A DNA stretch of 64,000 nucleotides. Source: Hyperoplus lanceolatus. Its lineage: Eukaryota > Chordata > Actinopteri > Uranoscopiformes > Ammodytidae. Below the pieces are notes generated by a model. It saw only the letters and a list, made by a program, of their open reading frames with translations, was not told where the DNA came from and did no database searches. Where the stretch lies: the NCBI GenBank assembly GCA_026929865.2, contig CM049400.1, forward strand, positions 21,470,501 through 21,534,500. Reading direction: 5' to 3'. Positions 10,992-23,255 of the stretch are shown here, in pieces; position 1 is the stretch's first letter, and each line of letters begins with the position of its first letter. A program made the translations under genes and the position numbers.

Positions 10992-13900
10992 CTAATGTGG
11001 AAGAACAAAGTCTTGAAGTTCATTCTCATCGTTCTCCTCAGGTTCATTGTAACTCCGTGCCACTGCAACTTTAGCAGCAGCACACTCTGCCTTTCTGGTG
11101 AACGGGCGACCTGGACCAGCCGCAGTCTGATGCAGCAGTGGTTTGCTGCTTGAAATGTTTCCCACACTTTGAGCAGATGCATCTTCTTGTTTCTTGGCAC
11201 TGGTTGCATTATTCCTCCTGTACAGTTTGAAAGATGCCACCAGAGGCTTTCCTATGTCCACACGTTGGTTTTCTGTCTGTCGCAGCTTACTGTCCGTGCG
11301 AGTATAGTGTAGATCAACCTTCATGACCAGCGACTCCTAACAATGGCAAATAATAAAAAACTAAATGTCAGCTTGATTGTGCAAACTTTTCTTAGTTGAC
11401 ACTTCATAAGAACAAAATCAGGAAATGTATAATAGACTGCATACCGCAAGCTTTTGGAGAGAACAAAGTCGAAGGGTACAGTCTGGGTTATGAGATGTTT
11501 TAAACAGTAGAGAGTCCATCTCCTCTGACCTGCCAGGCCCGGAAAAAATGTCTTCCATTGGCTAAGGATTTAGAGCATACATTTTTTTGTCAGCTGCATC
11601 ATTGGAATTTTTTAATCAACTGTATCAAAACAAGCATAAGATCACTTTCAGTCAGACTTGCCTGCCACTGCTGGAAATGTGCTGCAGCACGGATGCTCTT
11701 ATAAATTAGCCACTAGATGTCAGTATGGTACAATATTTTGTGGTTGAAAACGTGTGTCTTTTGCACGTAGACTACAGCGGATTACTATTTCTACTTCCTG
11801 CTTTGTCTATGGTTGTAGCAGACTGGTAATCCATATATGGGCAGAACTTCCTCAGTCATGTGGAACGTGGGGGTGAATGGTCATTGATAGAGAGAGTCAT
11901 GCTGTCTAATGGAAACTGTCAGTGTTTTTCAGAGAGCAATATGGAATTTGTGATGTAGATAGGCTACAACTTCCACATTTAGCTTAGCTCTAACCAAATG
12001 AAGTCAGACTACAGTGCCACTGCCCCCAAACAAATTGAAGGCAGTTACTAGTGGAAAGGTCACATTTCAGTTTGCACTACAGTTATATTCTTTAACGACA
12101 GTGTTTTTTTTTTTAGTGTACATGGATTTCATTGTATAGGTGTCCTATGGTTTATATATATGTGACTGACAATAAAACTTGACAAGTTGTGATGGTTTTA
12201 AGTTAAAAAAAAATGTATTTACAGGTATGCTACTCAGAGTGACGGTGCAGTCCTGGGTTCTGGGGCCTTTCGTCTTTACAGTGGCGAAAGCGACCAATAT
12301 GTTAGAGAACAAAGCCGAGAAGCTGACTTCCACTTCCACTCCGCACAGGAACATCAGCCGCTTCTTTGGTGGTAGCTCTGAAAGGAGATGTGAAAATGTT
12401 TTTTGTATGATTTTCTCAATAAGACAAAAAAATAACACACTCCATGCATGCCTTTACTTACACTGTATTACTATGGTATTAAATAACGCTGATTTTGACT
12501 GAGCCTTTGATTATACACATAAGAGACTTTCTTAATTAAGCCGCAGACTTGTATTTTACATGTAGTCTCAAAGTAGACTGTGGAGATTCCCAGATTAGCC
12601 ACAATATCAAGATTCAGGGGAGGGGGGCATTATGTACAATTGAGGAAGTTATGAGGTGTCTAAAAACAGTTTCCTTCCATCAAAATGAACCAGTTCCCTG
12701 TTCTGATTGATCAAAAATAACAAGTAACTTTTTTTCTATTGTTGCTGAAAATATCATATTGAACCACAATGCTTGCACTTGGGTTTGTCGCATGCTTGAG
12801 TACAGTGGGTATAAAAGGTGAAAAGGGGCAAATCTCTCTCAAGGTCACAATGGATAAAGAAATTGAATTGTGTACCTATGGTTTTATATACTGTTAGCAA
12901 TGTTATTTAACAAGAAATGCAATAAACTGAATTTTAGAAAACATCTCCTAACTCACTATTTGCATTTCTCCAGCAGGCATCTCGCAGGTTTAGTTCCCTT
13001 GTGTGGCCGGTGGTCCGGACTGGGTCTGCGAGGGATCGAGGTTCCTTCAGGGTGTGTTTGATTTCCACCACTTGCCTGCCTGTGACAAGAGGGTCTCTGC
13101 CTAGATCTGGAGTATAGAGAGGGAGAAAAAATGCAGGTAAATATTACACAACTTTACAGCAGCGTCACGTACACATTTGCAGGGTATTTCCCCTGTCTTC
13201 TTTACTCAATCCACTTTGACCAACTTTTGTCTGAAACAGCAATTCATTAACTAATAAAAAAACATCATAAAACCTTCAGCAACCATAACAGCCTACACAC
13301 GCACACACTTTTTTTTTTATCATGGGTCTGCCTGAGTTTTGAAATAGCAGGGAGGGAGGAAAGTAGTTTACAGTATATTAATATTCACCAGTAGTAATTG
13401 AGTGGAGTAAATACACTTTGGAAAACCCTTCCTTACAAGATTCAACTAATCCAAGCATAAGAGTCATTAATAAGGTTAACAGGGCTGAATGGCTGGCCAG
13501 TTAGTGGAAACATGTTCAGATAATTTAATATAAATTTATGCTTGGCTTTTGAGAAGATTTCGGCTTGAGGGATATTCTGGGCAGGCTGTCTTCACTCATA
13601 ATAGATGAGCAACCAGTAGTTCGTCATCAACATCTCTTCTTTCATCTCTAAATAAGTCACGGAGTAGATGGGCAGATCAAAAACAGCGGCTTGGAATTTC
13701 TTTTTTAAGTCAATGTCCATATTGTGGCTCTAAGAGTTCAAGTACAAATACAGAGGAAAATTAAAAAAAAAAAAAAAAAAAAAACTTTTGTAAAAAATTC
13801 ACAACCAATTTCTCCCTCAAAACTTTCCACATATATTGGCAGCTGGGCGTCCTATCCCGCTAGTGCTAATTTTTCCGAGTGAACCCACGAGAGCAGTGGC

Positions 13901-16900
13901 GAGGGGGAGCCCAAATGGAAGAGCAGCTGTCTTGCACTCTGTGGATCTCGGGTTTCTCGCTGTTCTCGAGCCAACAGTGTGAATTTCCAGTGAATGAGGT
14001 CACAATCTAATGGTAACTCCAAAAATTATTCTACCGGAGACCCCCATCAGGCAGACAAACACGCTCTCTGGAAGGGTCAACGCAATAACTCTCCCAACGC
14101 GGCTCAGCCACAGCTTAATGTACAAGTCTTAAGTAAACAACACTATAATGATTTGCCACAGCTTATATTAAACTTGTCCGTGGTCCATCCAGCAATACCA
14201 AAGAAACACTATGCCTTCAGATCTCTTTATCCCTCAATCTGTAATACCTGTCCATCTACTGGGCTGGGCGATATGGACCAAATCTTATATCACAATATAG
14301 GTAATTTTATATCACGATATGGATATATATCAGAAAAATAGTATTTTTCCTTAAAATTCAATGGATTACAATAACCGTACTGAACTTTAATCACATTAGA
14401 TTATTTTCATCTTTTGCTTGGAACTTAAATTTCCATACAAAAGAAAAGCTGGTGCAAAATACCACACCAGTCTGGCTTTAATCAGTCAGTGCAAAATAAA
14501 AATGACAGCATCAACCAAATAGCCTTCATTTTCCAATTGATAGTAGCCTATATCAAAATAATGAAAGACTTGAATTTTCCTGCAGTATTTGCTCATCTTC
14601 ATTTAAAAAAGCTGTCAAAATTAACTAATGAGCAAATGTCTGGTAACACTTTAACTCCAGCTTCAACACAAATAATATTTTCAAGTTTGACATGTTTTAA
14701 AGTTACATAAAACCAGCCTTGCTGGCTTTCTCCAACAATAACAGCACGGGGGTGAAGCCCCGAGTTAGCCTGGCTCCGCCTGCCCGCCTACTTCCGGGCA
14801 AATTTCATTTTCCCTTCAGTAGTCAGTCTGGGTGTACAGCGCATTTCCCAGATTCTCCGGAGAATCTACGATCGTCCAATCAGCGAACAGAGCGAGTGGC
14901 TGAGAACGCTCCAGTTTCAGTTGAATGCTGCGTTCCTTTATACTCGAAAGAAGGAGATTTGCGACTTGGTAGTTCCGAGTTCCGACTTGTCTGTGTTCCA
15001 GTGCATCTGCTCGCGAAAGTATGGACGCCTAAAACCATTCTCGTCCAAATAACTAAACGTTAGGCTCTAACAAATTACTGTTGCCAGGTACCGGTAGATT
15101 CATAGACTACAATATGTAGTGAAGTCGGAAATTTCCGAGTTCCCTGTCCAACTGGAAGGCACCATCAAAAGCCGGCTCATGACACACGTGATGACCAAAC
15201 GTGATGTTATTGGTTGGCTAATCCAGAGTGGCACTGGGCAGATCCAATAGTTTTACACTTCGACAGACACCCGCCTCCAAGTGAGTGAACGTTTGCCAAT
15301 TACAGCACTTCCAGACCTTCTGTACAAATGAAATGAAGTACGATGGTCTGGTTAGACCAGGCTAGCCCCGAGTAGGCTAAAGATGTCATTATTAGCCAGC
15401 TAGCTCACGAAAGCTAACCCATGTAGTTTGCGCTTAAAACAAGCCAACTCTGCGTCACGGCAACAGCACGCTGAAGCAGCAAGCAAGTTTCCTTTGCCCG
15501 ATGACATTTTTGACCGTTAAAACCATCTGCTCTGCCACCGTGACACGGAGTTGGTTTGTTAAAGAGGACCTATTATACTACTTTTCTGGTCTTAATTTCT
15601 TGTTTTACACTGCTATAGAGCAACCTGACACGAATCACATCACAAAAAACTATGTAGATTTTCGGGAAGCTCTTTCTCTTATTTTGGCGATCCAGCACGT
15701 CCTGTCAACACTTGAGTGTGTGTGCTTCGGGCATCTCCGCTCCCTCCGCCTGTGCTTCGGCGATCTCCGCTCCCCCCCCCCCCCCCCCTGCAAACCCCAC
15801 TCCGTTGTGATTGGTTACCTTCCTTCCGGAACACTTTCAGTGGCGGGAAGCGCGAGCATGGACCTATAAGGGCGCGAGGCAGACGCAAACAGGAAAGTGA
15901 CAGCATTACCATACATGGAAACATCCGCGTGGTGACGTCACAAAGTTTTATGCAACGTCACAAATTATGAAAGGGTAGACCGTGACTTCTCGACTGGCTA
16001 GAATAGTGTTTAGTGCTCTGCACAGACACCCCAGACGGTCAGCAGGGAATACGTCGAAATGCATGTAAGTCATTATTTGATAATTTAGTATGGTTAAGCA
16101 TGACTATGAATCATCATGACAACGTTTATAGGTCATAAAAGTCAAAAAGCATCATAGGTCCTCTTTAACTGTAGTCATGGCGCACCGGAGCTAGACAGCT
16201 AGAGCAACAGATGAGGCTTCTTCTGTTGAGGGTAGAGAAGCTGTATTGCAGCCCAGAACTCTGCTGCAGAGCCCCCGTGTGGCGCGGCGGTGTAACTGCA
16301 GTGTAACTATAGGGACTCGGAGGGACAGCTGCCTCCCGCTCCATCTATGCTCCCGCCACATGTACTTTTTTTCTCCGCGATATAAACGGTATGGCCAAAT
16401 CTCTCCCGGTAGACACTTTCATATCGTCCACGATATGATATCGTCATATCGCCCAGTTGAAAAGCTTTTGTGTTCTTGATTTGACAACAAAGACATGAAA
16501 CCGCTTCTCCCTCTATGGTGCGCACTGTTCACTCAGCTACCAACAAAAAAATCAAAGCACAGTAGAAAGAACCACACCCATCCTCGTCACAGCATCATTC
16601 TGAATGAGTTTTAAGGCTTAAATGTCTTGCCTTTCGCATCATGTTCTCAAAAACGAATGCCTTGTCTGTAACACTTACCCTCAGACACCCTCTCTAAGAC
16701 ATGTGTGACTTTCTCTGACTGTAGGATATGCGCGTTCAAGTACTTAGTGAAGATTCCAGTACTTTTGCCCCCATCCTGGACCTCAAAAGCTTCAGCATCT
16801 TCACATCTATGTTGGTAAATAAAGGAAATTTTACTCAAAGATAAGTGGGTAGGTAAATATTCAGTACATATACAGTATAGTATACTGTATATACATATTT

Positions 16901-16906
16901 AAATAA

Positions 16907-16942
<36 letters not shown>

Positions 16943-16991
16943 ATATATATATATATGTGTATATGTATATATATATATATATATGTATATG

Positions 16992-17027
<36 letters not shown>

Positions 17028-17085
17028 TGTATGTATGTATGTATGTATGTATGTATATATATATATGTATATATATATATATGTA

Positions 17086-17116
<31 letters not shown>

Positions 17117-20100
17117 GCACTGTTTTTTGTGTTTGTAAATGTTTTTAAAAAAACTTTAAAAAAGTACATACGTGGCATAACCGTAAACAGTGTTCCCACT
17201 TGGTTGCAATGGCATGATGGCTGAAGCTGTGCAATCCTGGTTATACCTTAAGACATTTAGAATAAAGTTTGTATCAGAATGACGCAATTAAAATAAATCC
17301 TGATACCTTGCGTTTAAAGATCAAATATATGTACAGCATATAAAGTATGTTTAACACACTAACACAACTTTTATAAGCACATGTTAATGTCCATGTATCA
17401 GTTCCTTGTCTGAGGGAAAATAGAAATTAATTGTTGCACCTACCATTTTCTGCAAGTATCCAGTAGGATCACACTGAGTGCTGTCCGTCTTTGCTGCATG
17501 CTGAGCATGACCCTCTGCACACAGACACAGTTTTCAGGCCGGTAAGGTTGTGGAGCATCAACAGGCACCAGGTAATTCCTACCTGCACGTTCATACCCAT
17601 GACCCGCATAGTAGAAAAGGCCTGTCAACAATGATGACACAATTCACATTTAGCTTACACTCCAAGACAATTAGATATTGGAGCCCCTAAGAGAAAAAGG
17701 TCACAGATGAGAGCAACAAGATGCCTGATTATTTTTTTTACTTATTATTATTATTATTTATTTTTTTACAAGAACTGTTTCAAAACATAAATGCTTTCTT
17801 AATTTTTCACTCTATGTTTCATTATTAGCAAGAGAGGACATCATTCTTGCACATCATTGCTTTAATTTAATCATCATCAATATCATTTAATATTGCTGTA
17901 TAATAGCAGTAGTGACTTGGTTCCCCCTGAACAATATGACTAGTTGTGGCCGATATGGGCTCCAGCTATTAATAGCTGAATGTTTTCATACAATAAAAAC
18001 ACCAATATCCTTTTTTGTGTAACACTGTATAACTCATCACATGCACAGAGGTAGCAGTTTAGTCAACTGTTTGCCTAAATGACTTCTGCAAGAACAACTG
18101 TATTGTTATCCTCACTCTCAAAGTGTGACATGCATTGAGGAAGTGCCATAAATAACTTTCAAAGCACCTCTTTTTACTCACACCTACGTATAAAGCGCGA
18201 TACTATAAACCACTTGTGAATTCATTACCCAGTGGGCTACAGCAGATAAAGGCCACAGAGCATAACAATGGAAGTTACAATGTTAAATCTTGAATTTATC
18301 CTTATTATGCTATGTCAGCATTTCTCCAAAGACACCAGCTGAATCCATGAACCAGCGAAAAATATGTATATGGCAAAATGTACTCACCATAAACTCCTCT
18401 GTCAAGAAGCTGAATGAACTTTTCAGTAGCAGCCAGCATCTCCTCCTTGGTAAGATCCAGCAGTGACACCACTCTGAAGTCAAGCTGCTGTAGAAGGTTG
18501 GCCAACTCATGTACATCCATAACGGGGGCCATCAAGCCAGGGTGGTTGGAGTAATTCAGGTTGCCAATAAGTAGGGCAACTTTATCAGTGGCTAAAATTA
18601 AAACATCAAAGTAGAGTTCAACACACAAGGAAATGATCATACAGTCTGTGACAGTTCACTTATAACTGAGCACACTTCAAATAAATTATGAATTTAAAGC
18701 TGTACCTGTGAGTACTGCAGGAGGAAGCTGCTCAAGTTGCACTAGAGGATATAAAAAGAAGAAAAGTACAACATTTTTTATTTTGAAAACAAAATCAGAT
18801 CGAAAGGATGATGTGTCTGTAATCATTGTAGCACAATGTAACAAATTGACAACTATTCGCTGTGATATGCACTGTACACAGCAAATGATGTTACAAACAA
18901 GAGAAAACACTAAGAAAAACTAGTTTCACTTGTGTCTAAGGCTCAGATCAAGTTTTATTTAGAGTCTAACAACTTCCCTTTTAGTCTGTAGAAATGGGAA
19001 AGTACCTCCAGCATAATGGAAACAACATGAAGCCTGAGCACTAAATAAGTGGAATGAAAAGAGTGTTAAGAAGAAAAAAGTTGTTTTTCCACAGCCCACT
19101 CATTGGAAATGGAGGAGGTAAAGTCTGAGAACATACAATGATAATAGTAAACTAATAAGGGGTAAACTTTTACCTAGTTTGATAAAAAGTAGTTTCAGTT
19201 AGGACTTACCAATCTCGACTTCGACTGGTTCAGTCCATCTTTCATTTAGCCTGTTAGATATGCAGCACAGGTATGTTCCTCCATGTTCCGCTGTTGCACA
19301 CTCAATCTGTAAGTACCACAGGACATCATACTACGACCACTGTTTGTGTTTCTGACTATTTATTTATTTATTTATTATTCTTTCGGACAATTCCACACAA
19401 TACACAATTTTCTCTTGAAAATATTCATAGAAAATTGTGTATTGTGTGGAATTGTCCGAAAGAATAATAAATAAATAAATAAATAGTCAGAAACTATTCC
19501 CCCACATGTGAGAATACTCTACCAATAAGAAGCTTTGGCTAACTTGTAACCCGCATTATCAGATTGAATCAGAGTGTTGCTGAGGAGTGCACCATTCAGA
19601 GTCAGTGAGATGACACAGTAAACATAGCACTATGTAAACAGTCACTATCAGCATCAGCAAACACCACCATGTCACCCTCCCTTACCTGCAGTGTGTCACT
19701 GGTCTTGTCCAGAAGCGGCAGTCCATTTCTGTACCACTGATATTGTGGAATGGGGTTTCCGAAGGCAGCACAGTTGAGAGTGAGTTTTGCACTTTGTTGG
19801 ACTGTCTGGGGTTTAGGGTTGACAGCGATGTGTGGCTCTCCCTGCCAGTGTTCTGGCAAACCTGATGACGTTTGAGAAAATAATAGACAGAGAATCAAAC
19901 CTGCAGCAAAAAACTGGAATATGTATAACAATTATTCATTGCCCTCTGACAGGCAGAGGCCATGCAACAAATATGCATAACAACACAAATGACACAAGGA
20001 CCTCAACATTGGAACGGCACAATGTTTACCTGACTGTTCAATGTTCAACACCTTCACTTTCCCCCAATCGCTGAAGACGTAGTTACAAAAGTGGTCATTC

Positions 20101-20734
20101 ACTCGGCACACATAGAGCTGAGATTTTTTTGCGTCGATGACCAAGTTTGCTCCAGTGCCACCAGGCACCTTGAAAACAAGAGTAAAAAGAATATAAGAAT
20201 TATAACTAACAGGACAGTCAAGGCAGGGAAAAAACTATAGTGCCTAAGACCACTGCAAGACTGTATTATCAAATGAGCCTTCATGTAAACAGGGGGGGGG
20301 GGTCATTTGGTTCAAGTTCTCAGATACAGACACTTGTGCGCCAGAATAAACATGTTCAGCAGTAAAATAAATGAGATATGTGATGTCCAACATGTTGTTG
20401 ATGATGATGATGATGATGTAACTGGACACAGTCTAAGTAGGCTAAGTAAACAACGTACGTACCTCCTTTTCATCACCAGTGAACCACTGGTAGTTGAGGA
20501 TACCTGTGCCCTCAGCACGGACACTCAGAGTCACTCTGTGGTTGACAGGCACACACACAGAAACAGGATGGCGCGCTATGACAATTTCTGAAACAAATCA
20601 AGTCCCAATATCAGTCGCCTGAAATCAGACCGTGTTGTCTATATTTTAAAATATATTTTTGTGGCTGAGACTGTGGTATGGAACAACTTACCTCTGATCA
20701 TTATTCGAAAGGGTTTGGCACGGGATCCAGTCAT
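10992..20734 (-). CDS. MALT1-like paracaspase without a death domain (PCASP2/PCASP3 type)
   Basis: Fourteen exons join in phase to 655 aa: 20734-20692, 20587-20463, 20168-20030, 19861-19686, 19306-19210, 18741-18706, 18591-18388, 17621-17444, 17246-17172, 16806-16679, 13106-12957, 12377-12223, 11561-11445, 11336-10992. Order: Ig1 (about 15-102), Ig2 (about 103-193), caspase-like domain (about 206-400), Ig3-like region (about 401-570), low-complexity tail. Catalytic His281 (YYAGHGY) and Cys330 (LLDTCRK) are 49 residues apart, as in human MALT1 (H415, C464). Acidic P1-Arg pocket residues D231, D328 and E366 are present, as is W446 matching human W580. MALT1 is a cytosolic arginine-specific protease and NF-kB scaffold. 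MALT1's N-terminal death domain is absent: coding starts just before Ig1, and the same frame closes at a TGA about 65 codons upstream without another ATG. The tail has a PEENDE motif (640-645) fitting TRAF6-binding PxExx(acidic). Gene neighbours argue for a MALT1 ohnolog rather than malt1 itself. Confidence 0.9.
14765..15364. mobile_element. hAT-type MITE with perfect 8-bp target-site duplication
   Basis: The termini are TTAGCCTGG on the left and CCAGGCTA on the right. They are flanked by an identical 8-bp direct repeat, GCCCCGAG, at 14757-14764 and 15365-15372. Length is 600 bp with no transposase frame. The perfect duplication suggests a relatively recent insertion into the host element. 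Confidence 0.8.
15563..16164. mobile_element. piggyBac-type MITE with TTAA duplication
   Basis: Termini AGAGGACCTAT and ATAGGTCCTCT are exact inverses and are flanked on both sides by TTAA (15559-15562, 16165-16168), the piggyBac target site. The 602-bp interior includes a poly-C run near 15772-15788 and no transposase frame. Confidence 0.8.
16902..17115. repeat. (AT)n/(ATGT)n compound microsatellite
   Basis: Long tracts of AT and TATG repeats in the paracaspase intron between exons 9 and 10. The Tyr/Ile/Cys/Met/Val open frames reported by simple translation are repeat artefacts. Confidence 0.95.
19348..19494. repeat. Perfect 66-bp inverted repeat with 15-nt loop
   Basis: Bases 19348-19413 and 19429-19494 are exact reverse complements by base-by-base reading, including an ATTT microsatellite stretch and the unique core CGGACAATTCCACACAATAC. 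The loop is 19414-19428. It sits in the intron between paracaspase exons 4 and 5. A transcript of either strand would fold into an unbroken 66-bp hairpin. It could be a very young MITE, a replication-slippage palindrome, a small-RNA precursor or a library/assembly artefact. Confidence 0.9.
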
Positions 20735-22723
20735 AAGTGCATTTTCTTCTCCGTATAGCAGACTGTTTAAAATTGGTAACTTTGCCAGTCGCTCCCTATA
20801 ACCTAATCGAAAGCCCAGTAGAGCGTGTAACAGGCCTAAACAACATTGGTAAATCGCTGATAATGTCGAGCCACAGACCGTGACTTCTCATTTCAAGTGA
20901 AATTGGCTTTAAAAAAATCCCAGGCGGCTACACCGAGGTAAACAAGGCTACTGTAGGCTAAATGACCACTTCCAGATGTGAAAATGACCGGTGTTTAAGA
21001 TGTCCACACAAACGTTGTATTGCTACCTGCCGTCAGCCTCGTACCAGTTGAGCAGCTGTCAGACCCCAGCTAGAGTTATGTTTTCCTCCTCCCAAACGAA
21101 ATAAACTCCCTTTCCCGGAACGAAACAGCGTGCAAACACATTACCGGAAAGTCTCTAATATGGGAGAATCTCATCCAACATTTAGCGTTTATCGCCTATT
21201 GTACACTGGAAAGATATGGAGATTACAACACTAGACCTGTGTCTTTAATTGAAACACGTCCAAACAGACCTACTCCGCGCTGATTAAGCCCATATGAATC
21301 ATGAAAGGAAAATGCGGGTGGCGCCGCTTTTAGTGACTTTATGGTAATGAGCAATCTGGGCCCCTTTTCAAGTTCCGTGCAATAAATCTGGTTGAGTTTT
21401 AGAACTCTTAAAACGTAGGCCTAAATGGTTAAGACTGGATCATCTCCATCTCAAGAGGGTTTTCATTGTGATAGTCTAGATAGGTCTAATCTAGATTTAG
21501 CCTTTCATTTTAGCATACATTAATTCCGAAGTAATGAAATATGACATCTTCATCACAAGATTGACACCTATTCTTATAATCTATTCTTATATTGTCTATA
21601 AAAAAAAAACAGTCAAATCCATAAACTGCTCAACACCACAGTGCACACTGCATGGCCTTTATACTCACATGAATGGTGTGTTAAGAAGACTCAAGTGTCT
21701 CATTGTAGAAGGGTAACACAAATATAGCCTATACATTTTACTATCTATGATTTTAACACAGAACATTGTGATATGTTTGGAAATAATCTTAAAATCCTTT
21801 TGAGAGTACATGTGTGTATAATGTTAATTTAGATATGATAGATTCACATAAATTATTCGTTTATTCATTTTTGATAAAATTATTAATTAATTGTATTGTA
21901 GTAGGCTAGGCCTAAAGTCATTCTATTTATTTGAGAATACAATTGAATATTTTATTTCTGGCATCCCTTTCACATTGCAAACATATAGAGTTATGGCATA
22001 TTAGGTTATGAGGTTTAAATAAGCCTGATTTATATGATGTCTTTTCCTTTTTTGATAAATCTATATTTAATTTTTCATTTTATTCAACCAGGAAACTTTT
22101 GTTCAAGATTGCCTCTGCCAAAGAGAGAACTGTGAGTTGCGGACAAACAAGTTTTAGCTAATGATGCAAATGTAAAATCATGAATTTAATTTCTAATTCA
22201 GTATGACATATTTAATCCATTAATCATAGAAATAAATCGATCGATAATATGACTAACACGTCATATTCGGATATATCCTTCAGCCATTAAATCAAAGTAT
22301 CCATTTGGACAGCTGAGCCAAATTGATGTGAAACTTGAGTAACAAGTGGGTTTCTATGTGTTTGACTGTGATTTGCAATACGAAGTGAAGGGGGCAGTTG
22401 TCATTGGTTGACATTAGCTACATCACGGACCTTATTCAACAGACATGTTTTGCAAGTCCCCATCCACTCCACCACAGTGTCTCAATGAGATGGGACACCT
22501 CCTCCCTTCCTACAATTCCTATTGAGATGGATTAGAGGAAACCAGTGAATTTACAGTATATGTACAGAGATACCATTGATATAATGGCACATTTATAGGT
22601 ATGTGATCTGGTTCAAATTGTTAGCTTTAACTTCAAATTCAGTTTATTGTTTAGATTTCTTCACAAACTCTAAAGTCCAGTTTCAGAAACACTGATGTGC
22701 TCCTGCACCTATTTCTAGGGCTG

Positions 22724-22733
22724 CTAAAAATAG
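22724..22733 (+). promoter_or_regulatory. MEF2-type binding site
   Basis: CTAAAAATAG is an exact match to the MEF2 consensus YTAWWWWTAR. It lies 532 bp upstream of the alpk3 start codon. ALPK3 is a heart and skeletal muscle gene, for which MEF2 control is plausible. Confidence 0.55.
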
Positions 22734-22955
22734 GCCCCTGCTGGCAACACAGGCGTGTCTATGATAGGCAGTTACAGAGATTTCCTTCACAGACGCTGGC
22801 TCCAAAGCAACACTGAAAACATCTTAATGGTAGGTTGGAATATTCATCAAATTGTAAAGTAACCAAGAAACACCTTAATTATATTTCTAAGTAAATAACA
22901 TGGCTTCGGTTTGTGTTTGACCACTAACAGCCCTTCCACAACCTGATAGCTGATC

Positions 22956-22965
22956 CTATTTATAA
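22956..22965 (+). promoter_or_regulatory. MEF2-type binding site / possible TATA element
   Basis: CTATTTATAA fits YTAWWWWTAR and also contains a TATTTATA core that could act as a TATA box. It lies 300 bp upstream of the alpk3 start codon, on the same side as the site at 22724. Confidence 0.5.
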
Positions 22966-23255
22966 CTTGCTCCAATGCAATGCAAGTGCTTAGTTAGAAG
23001 GGACAACCATTGAGTCTGAACTGTGTCTTTCAGTTTTGTACGAGCAAATAAACAGACTGTATTTTATACTTTCTTTTATTAACTTCCAACATGTATTGTT
23101 ACTAGTCTAAAGTGTTTTCTTGTTTCTTGTCCAGGGGCTTTTACGTGGATAACACCATTAAATTTGAGCCTTGAACTTTGAATAAGTCGAGGACATTTAT
23201 ACGGAGTAGTATTATACTCGGATCTCACATTTTTTGTGAACTGCCTCAGTGGACG

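Larger units (their letters stand above)
14264..16456. mobile_element. Composite DNA transposon with GGGCGATAT-type inverted termini
   Basis: The left end reads CTGGGCGATATG at 14264 and the right end is its exact inverse, CATATCGCCCAG, ending at 16456. Sub-terminal DNA on both sides is rich in ATATCG-like motifs. No convincing target-site duplication was found. About half of the 2.2-kb interior is made of two other elements (14765-15364 and 15563-16164). It lies in the intron between paracaspase exons 10 and 11. Superfamily is uncertain; hAT-like is a guess. Confidence 0.55.
20735..23255. other. Divergent intergenic region between the paracaspase and alpk3
   Basis: The paracaspase reads leftward from 20734 and alpk3 rightward from 23256, so both promoters should lie here. 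Apart from short open frames nothing coding was seen; in particular no death-domain exon was recognised. MEF2-type sites lie at 22724 and 22956. Confidence 0.6.

Noticed and set aside
16861..17224. Overlapping open frames on both strands, rich in Tyr/Ile/His/Thr or Met/Cys/Val
   Set aside because: They translate the AT/ATGT microsatellite in an intron.
20735..20930. N-terminal extension of the paracaspase as a death domain
   Set aside because: The frame is open but has no ATG, does not resemble a death-domain sequence, and ends at an in-frame TGA; it was treated as 5' UTR.
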